Origin: Crocodylus rhombifer
Taxonomy: Eukaryota > Chordata > Crocodylia > Crocodylidae
NCBI GenBank assembly: GCA_038503035.1
Contig: JAVSML010001153.1
Location: 558,001-622,000, forward strand
DNA: 64,000 bases
Direction of reading: 5' to 3'
Positions 36,061 through 49,537 of this stretch are shown piece after piece. The stretch's first letter is position 1, and the number at the start of each line of letters is the position of its first letter. A program made the position numbers and the translations under genes. The notes under the pieces were generated by a model. The model was not told where the DNA came from. It searched no databases and saw nothing but the letters and a program-made list of their open reading frames with translations.

Positions 36061-37340
36061 AAGGAAACCAGACACTAACGAAATGCACGTAAGCATAAGT
36101 CTTTCAAACAAAACTTAAATCTAATTAAGTGCAGAAAATGTAATTTCATTTTCAACTAAAATGTCTGAACACATGATACACTTGAATTCTCCCATTTTCT
36201 TCCTTTTTTTTTAAAGTCTCTTTGAGATCAATCCAATTATGATCAAGGAATGTTGGTAAACAGGGACATGCTTTACAGAAAAAGACATGGCTGTGAATAA
36301 AGCTATAAATACTTTATACAATACAGTAGTAGCAGCACAACTCCTTCATAACATTAAATATTTTATAGACTTAGAATTTTTGATTTGGGTAAGTGATAGA
36401 CTACTTAAGTTTGTTCCATTTCCATTGATTACTTAGTTAATTTGTTTATTAAGTTTATGACAAACCACAAATAGAAAACCTTTAAGATTATATTCTCCTG
36501 ACATTAAAATATGCATCATGTGATTCATATTACCATAATATAGGTTTTATTTCTTGAAACATATAAATAATTCCTTCCTTGCTCTTCTGAACAATGATGG
36601 GCAAAGTGGCAGAGCCTAGGACATTCATCTACTCTGTTATGTGCTTCAATGACTACTTCTAATAGTTTCACTTTGAATAGCAAGTACTTTAATACAACAG
36701 AAAAAAGCTCTTTATAATAACTGTACAGAGGAGCACTAACAGGAATTTGATTCTTTGATGGAAAAAAAATACTAAAAGTTATCTTATCTGCGGAAGGAAC
36801 ATGGGAGCAATTCATAAACTGAAACTAAGTTACAGTGTTTGCACTGTAGAACTACATTAAGCTGCCTAGGTTTAATGTTCTAAAGCAGACTGGGCTTGCA
36901 TTATAAGCAGCACAGACCTTTCACTAAGTTGCATTGCGTTGTATGAGAATCCTACTGTTTTATGGCATATATTAATAAAACATGAAGACATTTTGTGCAC
37001 TGGTTCTTTTTACAGTAGAGCACTCATTTGGAAAAAACCCCCCCAGAATGACCAAGTCCCAGAATTCATCAAAATTTATGGTTTTTTGGAGGATGGTAAA
37101 TTCAATTACTGACTTTGCATATTTCTATCTAATCATATTAGCTTCCATCTATACATATTAGCTTAGGTAAGGCTAATATCAGTTTTACTTTGCTGCAACC
37201 AAGAACAGTGAAACAGGAAAGAAATCCAAACAATTTCCATTATTGGAATGATTAAAAATTTAAAGATATTTATATCTCTGCTACCTCCTAACATAGTGAT
37301 CTTAGTAACGAAAGTCTGTACAAGGCATTCTCCACTATCT

Positions 37341-38287
37341 GTGTACTTCAGGGATGGGCAAAATACTGTCCATGGTCTGGATCCAGCCCATAGAGGATTC
37401 CTACCCAGCCCAAGTGCAGGGGCAGCCCAAGCCGCAGTGCTTGCCCAGGCACACAGCCAGGCTGGGGCAGCACAGCTTCCAAATTCCATTTCCCAGAAGC
37501 CCAGGCAGCAATGGTGGCTCCTTCTGGCTGTCTTTGCCACCAGACCCACCCTGCTGCCCAGGCACTCCAGCACATCTGCCCCACATCCACTGCCAGAGGC
37601 AGGATCTGTGCAGGCAGGGAGATCAGCCAGATGGCTGGAATGGAGCTGAAGGCTGGCAGGGAGCAGTGTTTGGGAGCAGAATGGTTAGGAGAGGCCAGAG
37701 AAACCCCAGGATCTTGGTGTGGTGACAGCTCAAGGCCAAGGCACAGCCACAATGCACTGGGTACGAATCCTCCAGAACTGGGGCTCTGCCTTGGCCTTGG
37801 CTCCATACTGTCACTGTCCCAAGATCCCGTGGTCTTCATGGAAACTGGCCAAGCACCACACGGGCAGTACACTCCTCTGGGTAGACACAATTGGGGCACC
37901 CTGCCTGCAGAGCTCCCAGCCAGTCTCTACAGAGACCCCAGAATCTTCGGGAGGGGCCACAGCATGGGGCCAAGCCGTGGCCGAGCCGCAATCTGTTCCC
38001 TGCATGCCCCTGCCCATGGAACCAGCACGTGTCACAGGAACATGTAGGCAGCGATTGCGGCCCTGCGCTGTAACCGCCTTGCAACACTACCTTTGCCTGC
38101 CCCTCCTCCTCCTGAACACCACTTCTAGCCCACCCGTGGCCCCATCCCACATAAGGAGTTTTGGGGAATTGTTGTGTGGAGGGGAGGGGNNNNNNNNNNG
38201 GAGGGGTGCTCACCTGGCCTGTGATACTTTAACACAACTCTTTATGTCACCCGCAGGCCCAAATAATTGTCCACACCTGGTCTACCT
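37341..38287. mobile_element. hAT-like non-autonomous element (CAGGGATGGGC family)
   Basis: Element 37349-38279. Starts CAGGGATGGGCAAAATAC and ends, reversed, CAGGTGTGGACAATTATTTG. Flanks GTGTACTT and GTCTACCT match 6 of 8. The interior is GC-rich and includes the gap at 38190-38199. Related to the element at 49546. Confidence 0.75.
38190..38199. other. Assembly gap (10 N)
   Basis: Ten undetermined bases within G-rich GGGGAGGGG sequence, probably a G-rich stretch that failed to assemble. True length unknown. Confidence 0.99.
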
Positions 38288-38662
38288 AGTGGAGCTGAAG
38301 GGGAAGACGAAGAATCATAGGGCAAAGCATTCACAGACTGACCTGTATCTTTTTGCATGTCACAACACGTGGAAGAAAGCAGTGAAATCAAACTAGCCAA
38401 AGGAAAAACAATTGGGAGAATCCAACCATCCCCCATACTATAGAAATGGGCAGCCCATCAGCTCTTGAAGCTCTAGAAGTGGGTATGCAAAAAGCTTCTC
38501 TAGTTCTGGGTTGTAGCGGTGTTTGTTTTAGTTTCCCCATTCCACAGGTTTTCTAAAAACTGAAGGCCAAATTTAATTTGGTACCATAGGCACTTAAATC
38601 AGACAGACAGAATTTAACTACCTAAATTCCAAAGAGCGATTCAAATTGGTCTTATGCCAATT

Positions 38663-39215
38663 GCCACAATATACAATCAGCCTCTAATGTTGTAAGATAC
38701 CTGGGATGCACAGCTGCAAGCAACCCCTGTGAATTCTCACAGCTGTGCCCCAATCCAGGGCATGTGTCTGCAAATGGCAGAGCCTGGGTCCCTGATGATA
38801 CTAACCTCAACAGCTTGTAGCTATTGTGCTGCAGGATTACACCCCTGAAGCCCCAGGAGAGGCAGGGCTTTGCCAATGAAGTGGATCAGCTGTTCCAGGA
38901 CTCAAGGATGATGTCTTATTATACTGTAAAAGCCCTGACAGCAGGTACTAGAACTGTAGTTAGGCAAAAGGTATACATAGCCCCCATCCATTTTGGGATG
39001 GCTCTCCTTACACATACTTGGGGCATGCTTAGGATTCAGTGCTTCTCTAAGAACTTAGAGTTTAGCTGTCTCCCAGTACTAATATTAATTGCAATAGAAT
39101 TCAAGGCAACAAATAAGTACCTAGGTGCTCCAAGCTCAAGAAGCCCAGTGTAGAGAACACTGAAGTCCAACATGCAAGTTTCTTATGACATTAGAGGCTG
39201 ATTATATAATGTGGT
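38663..39215. mobile_element. Inverted-repeat element, unclassified
   Basis: Left TATACAATCAGCCTCTAATG (38670 area) is repeated inverted on the right as CATTAGAGGCTGATTATATA (39189 area), extending to about 32 bp with mismatches. The interior of about 500 bp has no recognised protein. Confidence 0.6.
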
Positions 39216-40199
39216 AGATTCAGAGGAATCTCCCTTCAGAGGAATTCTTGTGGCACACCATAAGCAAACAGTGGTACTCTCATTTAAAGTGTCAAACTGT
39301 GACTATCTTTGGTTGCATCAATATTTTTGGGCATCTGGAGCATGACAACAGCTTGGACATCTGTTTGCTCATACCTTGTGCTGTCACAACAATTTTTATG
39401 GTGGTCCAAGGGCAACATCTGTTTCCATCCTTATTGCACTTTATAATAAAGAGAGCAAACCACAGCAAACTGAACATCAGGACTACCCTCACCTACCAGA
39501 CTGCCCTACCCACTAGACTGCAGAAGCATGCTCCCTCTTCCCTGCTATCCTTCTAACACCACTGGGTGCCCAACTTCAGCAAAAGGAGAGGAAATGTCTT
39601 AGCAGCTTATCCTATAACCTGGTCATTAGGGCACTATTGGAAAATCACTGATCTAGACTTAAATCTCCTCAGAGTAAGCAGACTTAAAACCCAGGTAAAT
39701 TGCTCTAACCATTAAAATACCGAGCAAAGGGCTTGCAGCACCATCTCTATTATGTACCTATTGTCAGAAGTGGGATTAGGTGTTAAGTATTCTGTATTTC
39801 ATGTGACATCATTGTTGGATGCCTATTCACTAGAGAAGTGCCCAAGTTTTAGGCCTTTCAGTGCCTAAGGGTAGACACCAATGGAGCCAATTTGAATCTA
39901 GCTTTGAATACATTTAAAGTAAGACATCACTGTTCTGGGCTGATGCTAACAGTCAGCTGATTGTTGGCATCTACTGGGTCAGCCCCTGGTCCGGAGAGAC
40001 ATGCTACCTATTCAATTAAAGTCCCCTACAAACTGGCAGCAATGACATTTATGACACCATAAACTGGCCGAACATGTGGCACACTGCAATTCGTGGTGTG
40101 ATTAACACATTAATCGTACCATACATGTAACATCTGCAAGGACTCACAATGGAGGGCATATAACCAACATCAAGTTTCTGTATATAACTACCATATGTC

Positions 40200-41080
40200 A
40201 GGTATCCAGGTTGTAGCCGTATTGGTCTAGGGGCAAAAGGAATCAAAACTCATGATATAGGTGATAGCTTTTATTAGACCAACTAGATTTCTGCAAAAAC
40301 ATTTTTTCCTTTAATTGCAAGCTTTCAGGCACAAACCCCCTTCATCAGGCATAGGAGAAAAGATTGTAAAAGTTCTCCTAGGTAGAAATGAAAATTCATA
40401 TTTCATAGGAGAGTTAAAGGTTGCAACTAAACAAATTAAAAAAGCTTGCAATTAAAGAATTAATTATTATTGTTATTATTGCAAAAATCCAGTTGGTCTA
40501 ATAGAATCTATCACCTCTGATTCCTTTTACCTCTAGACCAATATGGCACAAGCTGGATATCTGACTCATGGAAGATACCAAATTTTAGCTGATTTTTTTA
40601 ATGAAATCTTCGTAAGTTTACAGGAAGGGAGCAAGCTTTACCACCTGAAAACTGAGATCCTGCACCTGCCTTTATTCAAGGTAATGTGCATCATCATAGA
40701 GCTCAAAGATACCTGACTACATAAGAAATTCCTGCCCAGAAGAGCATTCCATCTTTTTACTCTTCTGTGAAATATGAAACACCCTAGCCAGAAGGAAATA
40801 TGACTACATCCTGCTTGCCACCGAACAACTGAGAGGTAAACAGGCTATTCCAACATTTCTCTGAGCCTAACCTACATAAAATGAACTGTTCTAAACAGAT
40901 TTTACCACACCTTTAACTCTCCTATGAAATATGAACTTTAATTTCTACCAAAGAGAACTTTTACTATCTTTTCTCCTATGCTTGATGAAGTGTGTTTGTG
41001 CCTGAAAGCTTGCAATTAAAGAAAAAATGTTTTTGCAAAAATCTAGTTTCTCTAATAAAAGATATCACCTCTAACACGAG
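40200..41080. repeat. Foldback cluster of a TTTTATTAGACC repeat
   Basis: The segment 40256-40425 (GGTGATAGCTTTTATTAGAC, GCAAGCTTTCAGGCACAAAC, TTTCATAGGAGAGTTAAAGG) recurs inverted at 40905-41075 with high similarity. A second, smaller inverted copy of the outer part (40200-40315) lies at 40480-40585 (GGTCTAATAGAATCTATCAC and CTAGACCAATATGGCACAAG). The motif is a dispersed reptile repeat as I recall; the family name is uncertain. Confidence 0.8.
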
Positions 41081-43227
41081 TAATGAATATAGCTACCACT
41101 CTTTTAAACCTGTACTGTGGTTCTGAGACTGAATGGTCTTCACAGCAGAATGTGCAGTGTGAAAAAAGATACCTTCTTTTCCTAACTAAAAAGATGTACT
41201 GAAAAGCTTGTGCTATCACTTACTTTGGGGTTCTTTTTTAAACTATACTTTTCTCCACCATGTTTAAGTAATCACATCTCTTTACTCTGCCCGTTTCCTT
41301 TCACATTCCCACTTAAATGGGGAAGAGCCAATATAATCAAGTATATGCTGCCTACATTGGCAATTATTTATCAACAAAACCATGTCTTCAGATGTTAGGA
41401 AGGCATTTGACAATTGATCTGTAGTTATACCAGAAGCTCTTATCCTTAGCTGCTGTTGTATCTTTGGTCTCTGGGTGGATGTATCATAATTGGCAGATTT
41501 TCAAACCACAAGTTTTAGAAGTGAAATGAAGTGAGTCACACCAATACCAAATCTGTCGGTTTATTCTGAAATGTCTTTGATTCACTTCTTTCTTCAGTGA
41601 CACAAAGAATAGGATTTTATCCATGTGTGGGAGGAGAAATAAAAATACTCAGATCAATAAAAGCTCTCAGTGGGAGCCTGAACAACACAACCTATAGCAT
41701 GTACCACTTTTTCAAATAAAATGCTGTATAGATAAACATGGTTAAGATAGAAAGATCACTTTGAAATAATACAAGAAGTTTACAATTTCCTTTTTATCCA
41801 TCAGGTTATCTGGTTAAAACATACTGGTTTTCATCAAAAAAATACAAAAAGATTGCTCTTTTTGTGCAGAGGACAGGGAACAGCTGTTTCAAGCACTGAT
41901 GCCTATAAAATAATCTATAAAATACAACCTTTTAGAGACTGTTGTGATAAACTAAAATTCCCAACAGATGAAACAGATACTCCTAACCATCATGTTTATG
42001 TGCATGGAAAACAGATCCTTTGTAAGATATGTTCAATAAACCATATTTTATAGATGTACTGCATTTCCTTTCTGCTCCCTGAATGCTTTAGAGTTTATGC
42101 CAATAGCTTTCAAAGTAAAATAAAAACAGAAGACAAAATCAAGACAGTACACCAGCACATGGTCCTTCTACGCTGTTTGACAATATCTTTTTGAAGTAAG
42201 AATGTTACCTGACTCATTACTGACTAATTACTCCCCCTAATATTTGCAAGAATTTAGTTTATGCACCAGTATCAGTTTTAATATAACCCTCTACAGACAA
42301 AATTCTGCTCTAAGGTAGACAATGAGGCCAAAATCAATTTAATTCATGCATGCTCAGCAAAAGATAAGAGTTTGGTACTAAGGAAGAAGGGTAGAATATT
42401 CAAGAAGCACATAAGTAATTAATCAATGCTAGTCCAATTGAAAGTCAAAACCACTTAGGTGCTTTTGAAAACCCCAGTCAATGTATTAACAAGCCAGTAA
42501 CTGAATACATGCCGAGTTGTATTGTCCACATGCACGCTCTTACTAAGGAGTTTCTCTCTCACCCTGAGTTTCAGCTGAAGACTTTTTTTTAGCCTTAGCA
42601 GTACCTGGAGAGTATGCTCTAGTCCCACCCCTTCTCATGCCCCCACAGCCAGGTGGATTAAGAATAGTATGCATTTCCTGCTTCTGAGTTTCCTCTCAAC
42701 TACAGAGGCCATGGGTACACTATCTTCTTTCTCCTTCATACAGGGGCAGGGCTAGAGAATGAGATCACACTTAAGGTACTGCTATGGCAAAAATGTCTCC
42801 AGTCAAAATTCAGGATGAGACCCACCTACTAGTGAGAATGTGTATGTGGACAATCACTTGGAGGAAAAGTACTTGTTACAACATATCAGATGGAAATATC
42901 ACTCTATAAAAAGTTCTTATTTTGGAACTTCATTCCCTCTCCCTCTCAAACACTAAATAGTGCAAAAGTGGTAATTGTAAGAGTTTGAAGTTTTATGGGA
43001 CAATATTGAAAGATATTTACATTTTATCAAATTAGAAGATCAAAATTTGTTTACAGAAAGTACCATGTTATGCACTAATTTTCTTTTATTGTAAAAATCT
43101 AGTAATTTCAGAGTCTCATATCTGCTATTAACCAGCTACCTCCTTCTCTGCAAGCAAATCTAAGCCTAGGTCTATTTGCTTAAGCCTCTAAAAACAAAAA
43201 GTGGCTAAATTCTTTATGATCATACGA

Positions 43228-43420
43228 AAATAGGGCTGCTGAAGTCACAGAGTCCACCCCTCTATTCAAGGTAGGATCATCCCCGACTAAACCATCCCTG
43301 CCAAATATCCATGTAACCCGCTTTTCAAAATTTCCAGGGGTGGAGATTCCACAACTTTTCTAGGTAGCCTTGTCCAATGTTTGGCCACCCTCATAATCAG
43401 AGTCAATACCCTGTCTAAAA
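43228..43420 (-). mobile_element. Old CR1 LINE fragment
   Basis: Plus-strand CCATCCCTGCCAAATATCCA and CCAGGGGTGGAGATTCCACA followed by CCTTGTCCAATGTTTGGCCA are diverged CR1 3' text in reverse. It ends about 45 bp from PAM exon 43464-43593. Confidence 0.75.
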
Positions 43421-43463
43421 GAAAATACATTCAGCACACAGCATAAGATAATTATCCACTTAC

Positions 43464-43593
43464 TTTTCATCCCATACATGATCAGCCCTATGGAAGATAA
43501 CTAGGTTATATTCAGGGTCCAGGGCCAATCCAGAAACCTGGCCTAGTTTAATGTTTATTCCAGGCCAGTCTACCACCTCTTCTATGTGGAAAT
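43464..43593 (-). CDS. PAM: PAM exon: start of the PAL domain
   Basis: 130 nt encoding residues 1-43 (DFHIEEVVDWPGINIKLGQV and on). It contains GQVSG at 18-22, where Val20 corresponds to a calcium-coordinating position of rat PAL, and FHRADHVW at 34-41. Arg36 aligns with the catalytic arginine (rat Arg533). The acceptor is TTTTTTAG, and the donor AAAA followed by GTAAGTGG is near consensus. It ends two bases into Asn44. Large introns flank it on both sides: about 11.1 kb to exon A and 9.7 kb to the next PAL exon. Confidence 0.96.
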
Positions 43594-44969
43594 CTAAAAA
43601 ATAATAAAAATAATCATGAAGTATATTTATGTGAAAACATGAAACCAGGAGAAAATTTACAATGTTATGATGCAAGAATTAGCAGAGATTTTATGTTTAT
43701 TTATTTACATGCAGTATTTCCATGAAACATGTTCCAATTTGACTGCAAGCAGTAATTTTCTGATGAAAAAATATAATTCATGCATAAGCATTGGCATCTT
43801 GATCTACATAGGATGACAGAAAATATGTGCACCTACTTTGGACTTTATTCTTTTCTCCATCCTAATATGCTACATATGCACAGAATATGAATTTATCACC
43901 AACTGTGTATGCACACACTATATTATGGTTTAAGAGACTGAATTAAATACATATAATCAGCAAAGTGAGTATCTATTATTAACATATCAATCATTTTATT
44001 AAAAATTTTTAAAAAATGTCAATTTGATTCTGACTGGCTTGGTATCAAAGATGGCTGATCCAAAACAATCACAGTCAAAGTCTGTGTTTTTCAAAGAGCA
44101 ACAAAAACAGATGAAGAGCAAACCCTGTTTTCCCCAATGCACAAAGAAGAAACCTGAACAAATTATTAACACCATGCACGTTGCCTCTGTGTACTTTCAG
44201 AGGGTAAAAACCTCCCATTATCCTATGTAATATATGTATCTCAAGTTAGCATATTACATTGTCTGAAGTAATTTATATACCAAAGAGCAAGTAGCTAAAA
44301 GGAAGGGCAAGCAGAAAGGCAATGAAGAAAGGAATTTCTGTCAACTCATTTAATTTCTTTATTTCTGAGAACAGAAATTCCTGCTAATTTTTGGATAACC
44401 CAAAACCTGATTTTCACACAATGAATCAAAAGCACTGTATTTAGCAAGAGAGTAACTCTGAAAATTGGAATCAGTCTCTTTGTGAAGTCATTTCTCATCC
44501 TGCTGCTATATAAAAAGATTATTAAATAATTATAGTATTATGTCTAAGTTTGTTTACTATTCACAAATGTTTGCTTTTTACCTCAATTTGTTTATAGTAG
44601 GATATAGTGTTTGTTCTACCCTAAGGATTTTAATTTTGGGGGGAAAAGATGTTATCAATAGTAGTCAGTGAGTGATGCCAAAAATGTTTATGGTTTGAAC
44701 AGAAGAAAATAGTTAAGAAATCTTCCCAAAAATCCTTGTATCCCCACCTACCCATTTAAACACTCTTTGTTGTTTACATTGCTCATCCCCATTCAGGATG
44801 GAGTTACAGTGTACTACACTAATGCTAGTGACTATTAACTTAATTTGTCATTTGGCTTGCCTTCTCTGCAGTATTAGCTCAAGATGCAACTCAACTACTG
44901 GCCTTAACCAGTCTACTGTACACACACACAACCATTCTGCTCAAGATAAGTTGTACCTAAAACTCCAGC

Positions 44970-45180
44970 TATATTGAACATAAGAACAGCCATTCACTGG
45001 GTCATACCATAGCTCCGTCTTGCCCAGTATTCTATATCACACAGTGGCAGATAGTGAATGCTGAAAGGGAGTCAACAAGGTATGACTTTTTCCCCCTGTT
45101 CCTCTCCCACTTATCCTCCAGCGTTTAAGGTCTAGGAATTTTTTAACTACAGGCTGTGAATCAGGTCATGTAGTAATAAA
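44970..45180 (+). repeat. Dispersed repeat with CATAAGAACAGCCATTCACT phrase
   Basis: The text CATAAGAACAGCCATTCACT then GGGTCATACCATAGCTCC and GCCCAGTATTCTATATC is a common sauropsid interspersed repeat as I recall it, probably a LINE 3' region. Family not certain. Confidence 0.55.
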
Positions 45181-45267
45181 GGGCGTCTTGGTTACTCTAA
45201 GCTGCTAATTCAAAAGCTCTTCAGAAACAGATTCTCACTCATGAAGTGCTGACTTGCTAACTTGTGA

Positions 45268-45301
45268 AGAATTAATATGAGTACAGAATTAATATGAGTA
45301 C
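45268..45301 (+). repeat. Exact 17-bp tandem duplication
   Basis: AGAATTAATATGAGTAC occurs twice in a row without mismatch. Confidence 0.95.
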
Positions 45302-46189
45302 AGATAACTCAAGCTACTAATTCAGAGGAAACAAGCCCATCGTGATTCATTGTCTTCTAGTAACATTAAACCATTATAGCTGTGCTTTTTTAAATCCCTT
45401 GATATGTTTTTAATTTGTAATGTAACTATGTGTATCATTATACCTGTTGCAATAAGTTGCAGTGGTTTTGTTACCTAACTCAGGGCTAAGTCCCTGAAGT
45501 AAGGCAATGAAGTTTTCTCTGTGCAGACGCTGCTGCTCTGGCTTCTAGAGGTAAGAGAGTAGGATCAAGAATGCTTTTGTTCTTGCAGTGGTGTTGGAGA
45601 GAGATTGTAGCTGTGATGGTCTGGGAAATGTGTGAAACATATGCACTTTGATGCTCAGTATTGATTATTCTAATTCTCGCATATTGCAGCCAATATAATG
45701 TATTAAGAAACCCATTAAAGAAATGTGATTTCTATATATGAACAGCTAGCTTTGGAAAGACTTGAATTTTTTAAAATGTATATTGTAGTGAAAAATGGAG
45801 TAGGAGATCTTGAAAGTGTATTCATTCTAGAGCTTCTAAAGAAGAAACATCATGAGGTGTAGAAACAAGAGGAAATTTGCAAGGTCATTTGTTTGCACTG
45901 GTTACTTTTTATTTGCAGCAATGCAATGCTAAACCAGAAAAAATCATCACATAAATACTTTTAAAACATAAGTTCCATGGGTATTGAAACAGTTCCATGT
46001 TTAGGTTTGAAGTGAAAAACATTACATCAAAAAAACTTAAAACCCAGGTTCTTCTCTCCATGGCAGTGTTACATATTCTATTTCTCTTGTAACAAAACAG
46101 CAAATTTCAAACGTTTGTATTTTATTTAATAAAAATGGTTTAATGACAATTATCCAGGAAGCAACATCATGGTGTACTGGAAGTTTCTG

Positions 46190-46650
46190 TATTCATAGAT
46201 TGCTAAGGGCTGGAAGGGATCTTGCAGATCATCAGGTCCAGCCCCCCTGCTCTAGACAGAAAGACAACTGGGGTTAGGTGACCCCAGCAAGATGACTCTC
46301 TAGTTTCCTCCTGAAAACCTCCAGAGCAGCTGCCTGCACCACCTCTGGAGGGAGTTTATTCCACAGTCTGGGCACCTTGACTGTGAAGGAGTTTTTCCTG
46401 GTATTAAGCCTGAAGCGGCCTTCCAGGAGTTTGTATCCATTGGTCCTGGTCTTCCCCGGGGGTGCCAAAATGTACAGTTGTTCACCAAGCTCCTGATGCA
46501 CTCCTCTGATATAGTAATAAGTCACTATCAAGTCCCCTCTCAACCTTCTCTTCGTTAGGCTAAAGCAGCCCAGGTCCCTCAGCTCTTCCTTATATGGTTT
46601 GCCAAAAAGTCCCTGATCTGTATGCATCTGGGCAAATAGATTTGTCACCT
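46190..46650 (-). mobile_element. CR1 LINE 3' fragment with open RT C-terminus
   Basis: Minus-strand reading stays open for 124 codons: LTKRRLRGDLIVTYYYIRGV, GYKLLEGRFRLNTRKNSF and PRLWNKLPPEVVQAAALEVF, the standard CR1 C-terminal region ending at RKLESHLAG. The 3' tail ATTCATAGATTGCTAAGGGC is at 46193. It is less decayed than the copy at 549-2645. Confidence 0.93.
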
Positions 46651-49537
46651 GTTTTCAGCCTGTTAAGAGTTTTTCTTCCTAATAACTATTCTTGGTAGGG
46701 AATTGGTGAGGGCAAGGGAGTCGAAGTAGTGAGTCCCTCTTTTCTTGGAATGCATGACTTAATTCCTCCCCCTTCCATTTCTGCTCAGCCTCGGAAAAAT
46801 TTATCAAAGATTCCTTTGATAGCAAGATTTGTTTAGTAATACAACTATATACTTCAGAGAGATGTTAGACAAGATTTCAGGTAAAAACACTCTTCCTCAA
46901 TTCTGGGAAAGCAGTAGAGAGACAGCTCTAGTTAAATACTAGGTATAATAATGACTTTTAACTCTGTTGTGCAAATGAAAACAGTCCCTTAAAGAAGAGG
47001 TAGAGCTGTGGAGGGAAGATAAGGACAGTACTATTTTCAGAGCAGAATGAGTTGTCCAACTAATCTCCTATGCCATTTTTTTTCCTTCTCCTCACACTGA
47101 TTTTTCACTGATTTGATCTTTAGGCTCAGACTGAGGAAACCCAAGGCCCAGGTGGCTGGGTCTAGTCAATGCTCCGTTGGTACAATGCCTGATCAGTCTT
47201 GTTTAAACGTACTCCATTTCATAGTTCATGGGACACCGAGTTCTCCACAAGATTCTTATAGACACATTTTTGGGAAAAAGATAAGTTTAAAATGCAGGAA
47301 AAAAGTTAAAATCTACCGTGGGGCCTAGACTTGTTAATGAATAAAAAAATGTGTTTGTCTTTGGAAAATTATATTCTTTTAATTCAATACAGATTAATCA
47401 AAACCACAAAAAAATTAGCACAGGAGAAGACAATAAAATGATAAGAGCTTGGTTAGCTAGTGAGGACAGAATCAAATCATGTTATAACTGAATTTTAATT
47501 TAATCTATTTGCTTCTACGTCTGTTCTGCATGAGTATAATCTTTATAACTTGCATGTAGGTAAGTGAACTACTGATGAAAGGTCTGGGTAGATAAGGCCA
47601 GAAACTGTTAAAAATCCAGAGTGCTGAGAAAGAAAAATGATCATAGCCTGACTTTTACAAATAGATCTCTTGCTCAGTTCAGGTTTGGGCATGGCGCTTT
47701 CATTACAGAATAAATGGAATAACTTCTGTAAGGATCAACAATTTAGAGCCAGAGGCAAAATGTCACTAGGTCTGCTGAAAGATGTCTTTGTCTTCCACCT
47801 GCTAGGAGACTCCTCAGCTCTTTACCTCAGTGGAGAATCTAAATCAGAGCAGTTCCTGAATCTGTCATGTGTCGAATGGCTTATAGCAACTCACCATGCC
47901 CAAGGCTGAAGATGGAAATAACAACAATTCTAGAGCTTGTGCAAAACATGGCATCCTGGCTTCTCAAACTGAAAAAAGTAATTGTGAGCACATCATCCTA
48001 TACTCTGCATCCCGAAATAGTCCTTTCCAAAACTACTGATGTAAAGCTTGTTACAATCTTAAGACTATCATCAGGCCAAGACCCAGCTGTGTCAACATAC
48101 TCAAATCTATTTTTATGCCAAGAAAGCTGCACTTTAAAACAAAGCAGATCCCAAAATTTAGGACATCAAGACTGAAGAAAAAGCATTTGCAGTTCAGTGA
48201 AATTAGACGTGAAGTAATCTTCCAAAACAGGTTATACAAAAACCAAAAGGTGACCACATCTAAGGCACCTTTAAAAGGCCAACTATTCTGACTGTATTTT
48301 CCCATCACCATGACTTGGAATGGGGAGACGTCAAAAAGGGTGAGATGACATAAAAGATTAACCATAGGAGAACAACCTAAGAAGGAAAAAATAGAAAATA
48401 TTTCTGAGCCCAACATCCAGAAGCACTTGAGTCTGGGTTTCTTTCTTTTTTTTTTTTTTTTAACCTGAGTATTGCTTAGATGCAACAGTCATGCGTGTTC
48501 TAGAAAACCATGACTCAGAGAAAGACATGCATATGAACACTAGATAATCAACAATAATTTATCTAAAAATACAGTTTCAGAAGTCTAAAACAAAAAATCG
48601 TCATTGAAATAATGGTAAGCTTGATTTAACAAAACTCCACAGCTGCAGGGAAAATGATTAGTGTTCCATGATACAACTTACATTATCTCTATCTGTGGCC
48701 TGACAGAGAATGAAGGACGCAATTTTGAACACATGCATAAACAACACAATTTTCTCATGTAAACAAAAATAGATACCTTGTGAACTTACCCTACACACAA
48801 TTTGTTTTAGATGGGTCTATGAAATAAGGTGTCTCATACTATCAGAAAGCTTACGCACTTACAAGAAACCTGAATTTTGGGTTCTTAAGCTTCATTTCCT
48901 CTGTGAGGTTAGATATAAGTATATATTGCGAAAAAATCCCTAACAGTTCCACTTATATACCGAACAAGGGAAAAATTCCTTAATGATCAACAACAGTTAC
49001 CAGTCAAAATGCTGTGAAACCCTTCCTGGGATTTGTGTGATAATATTCTATTTAGCTGGCATTATCTATTAATTTGATCACCTTTTCAACATCTTGAATA
49101 GTATATTATTTTTATTTTTTTATCTCTTGTAGGTTTTCAATAAGATAACCATATTCTACTGCACAGCTATGATTTGAGAGAATACTGTAACACTACTCAT
49201 TTAATTCTATGCTAAAACTGGCTGTTACAATACCCAAATAGCTCATTCAATCTTCAAACCTCGATTGAAGATAAAGAACTCGTATTCAATGCATCTGAGA
49301 CTATTTCTTTATTTAGTCAATGGCAAATCTATTGTAAATATTGAGCTTTATACATTTCTAACAGGGGGCTGTTCTCCAGTGTTGTAACATGGTGGAGTCT
49401 CATTGATTATAATCAAACTGCATAGAATACCAATGAGTAAATCTTGTAGTAACCTATACACTCAATTATTAGGATAGTGGTAGTACTTGCAGTTAACAGT
49501 ATGGTAGCATCAAACTCTTTTCAAGTTTGGTCACACT

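Larger units (their letters stand above)
33805..43463 (-). other. PAM: Large PAM intron (9.7 kb)
   Basis: It holds a decayed retroelement-like block (35100-36060), a hAT-like element with an assembly gap (37349-38279), an inverted-repeat element (38663-39215), a foldback cluster (40200-41080) and a CR1 fragment at its left-gene end (43228-43420). The stretches 34150-35090, 36070-37340, 39220-40190 and 41090-43220 show no gene or clear repeat. Confidence 0.65.

Noticed and set aside
37348..38396. Long overlapping frames on both strands (up to 225 codons)
   Set aside because: They arise from GC-rich hAT-like interior sequence with few stop codons and cross an assembly gap. No domain is visible.
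47670..48180. Plus-strand frames including LELVQNMASWLLKLKK, suggestive of an L2-like reverse transcriptase tail
   Set aside because: Only one short phrase fits and the rest does not follow the family order. Too weak to annotate as a LINE.
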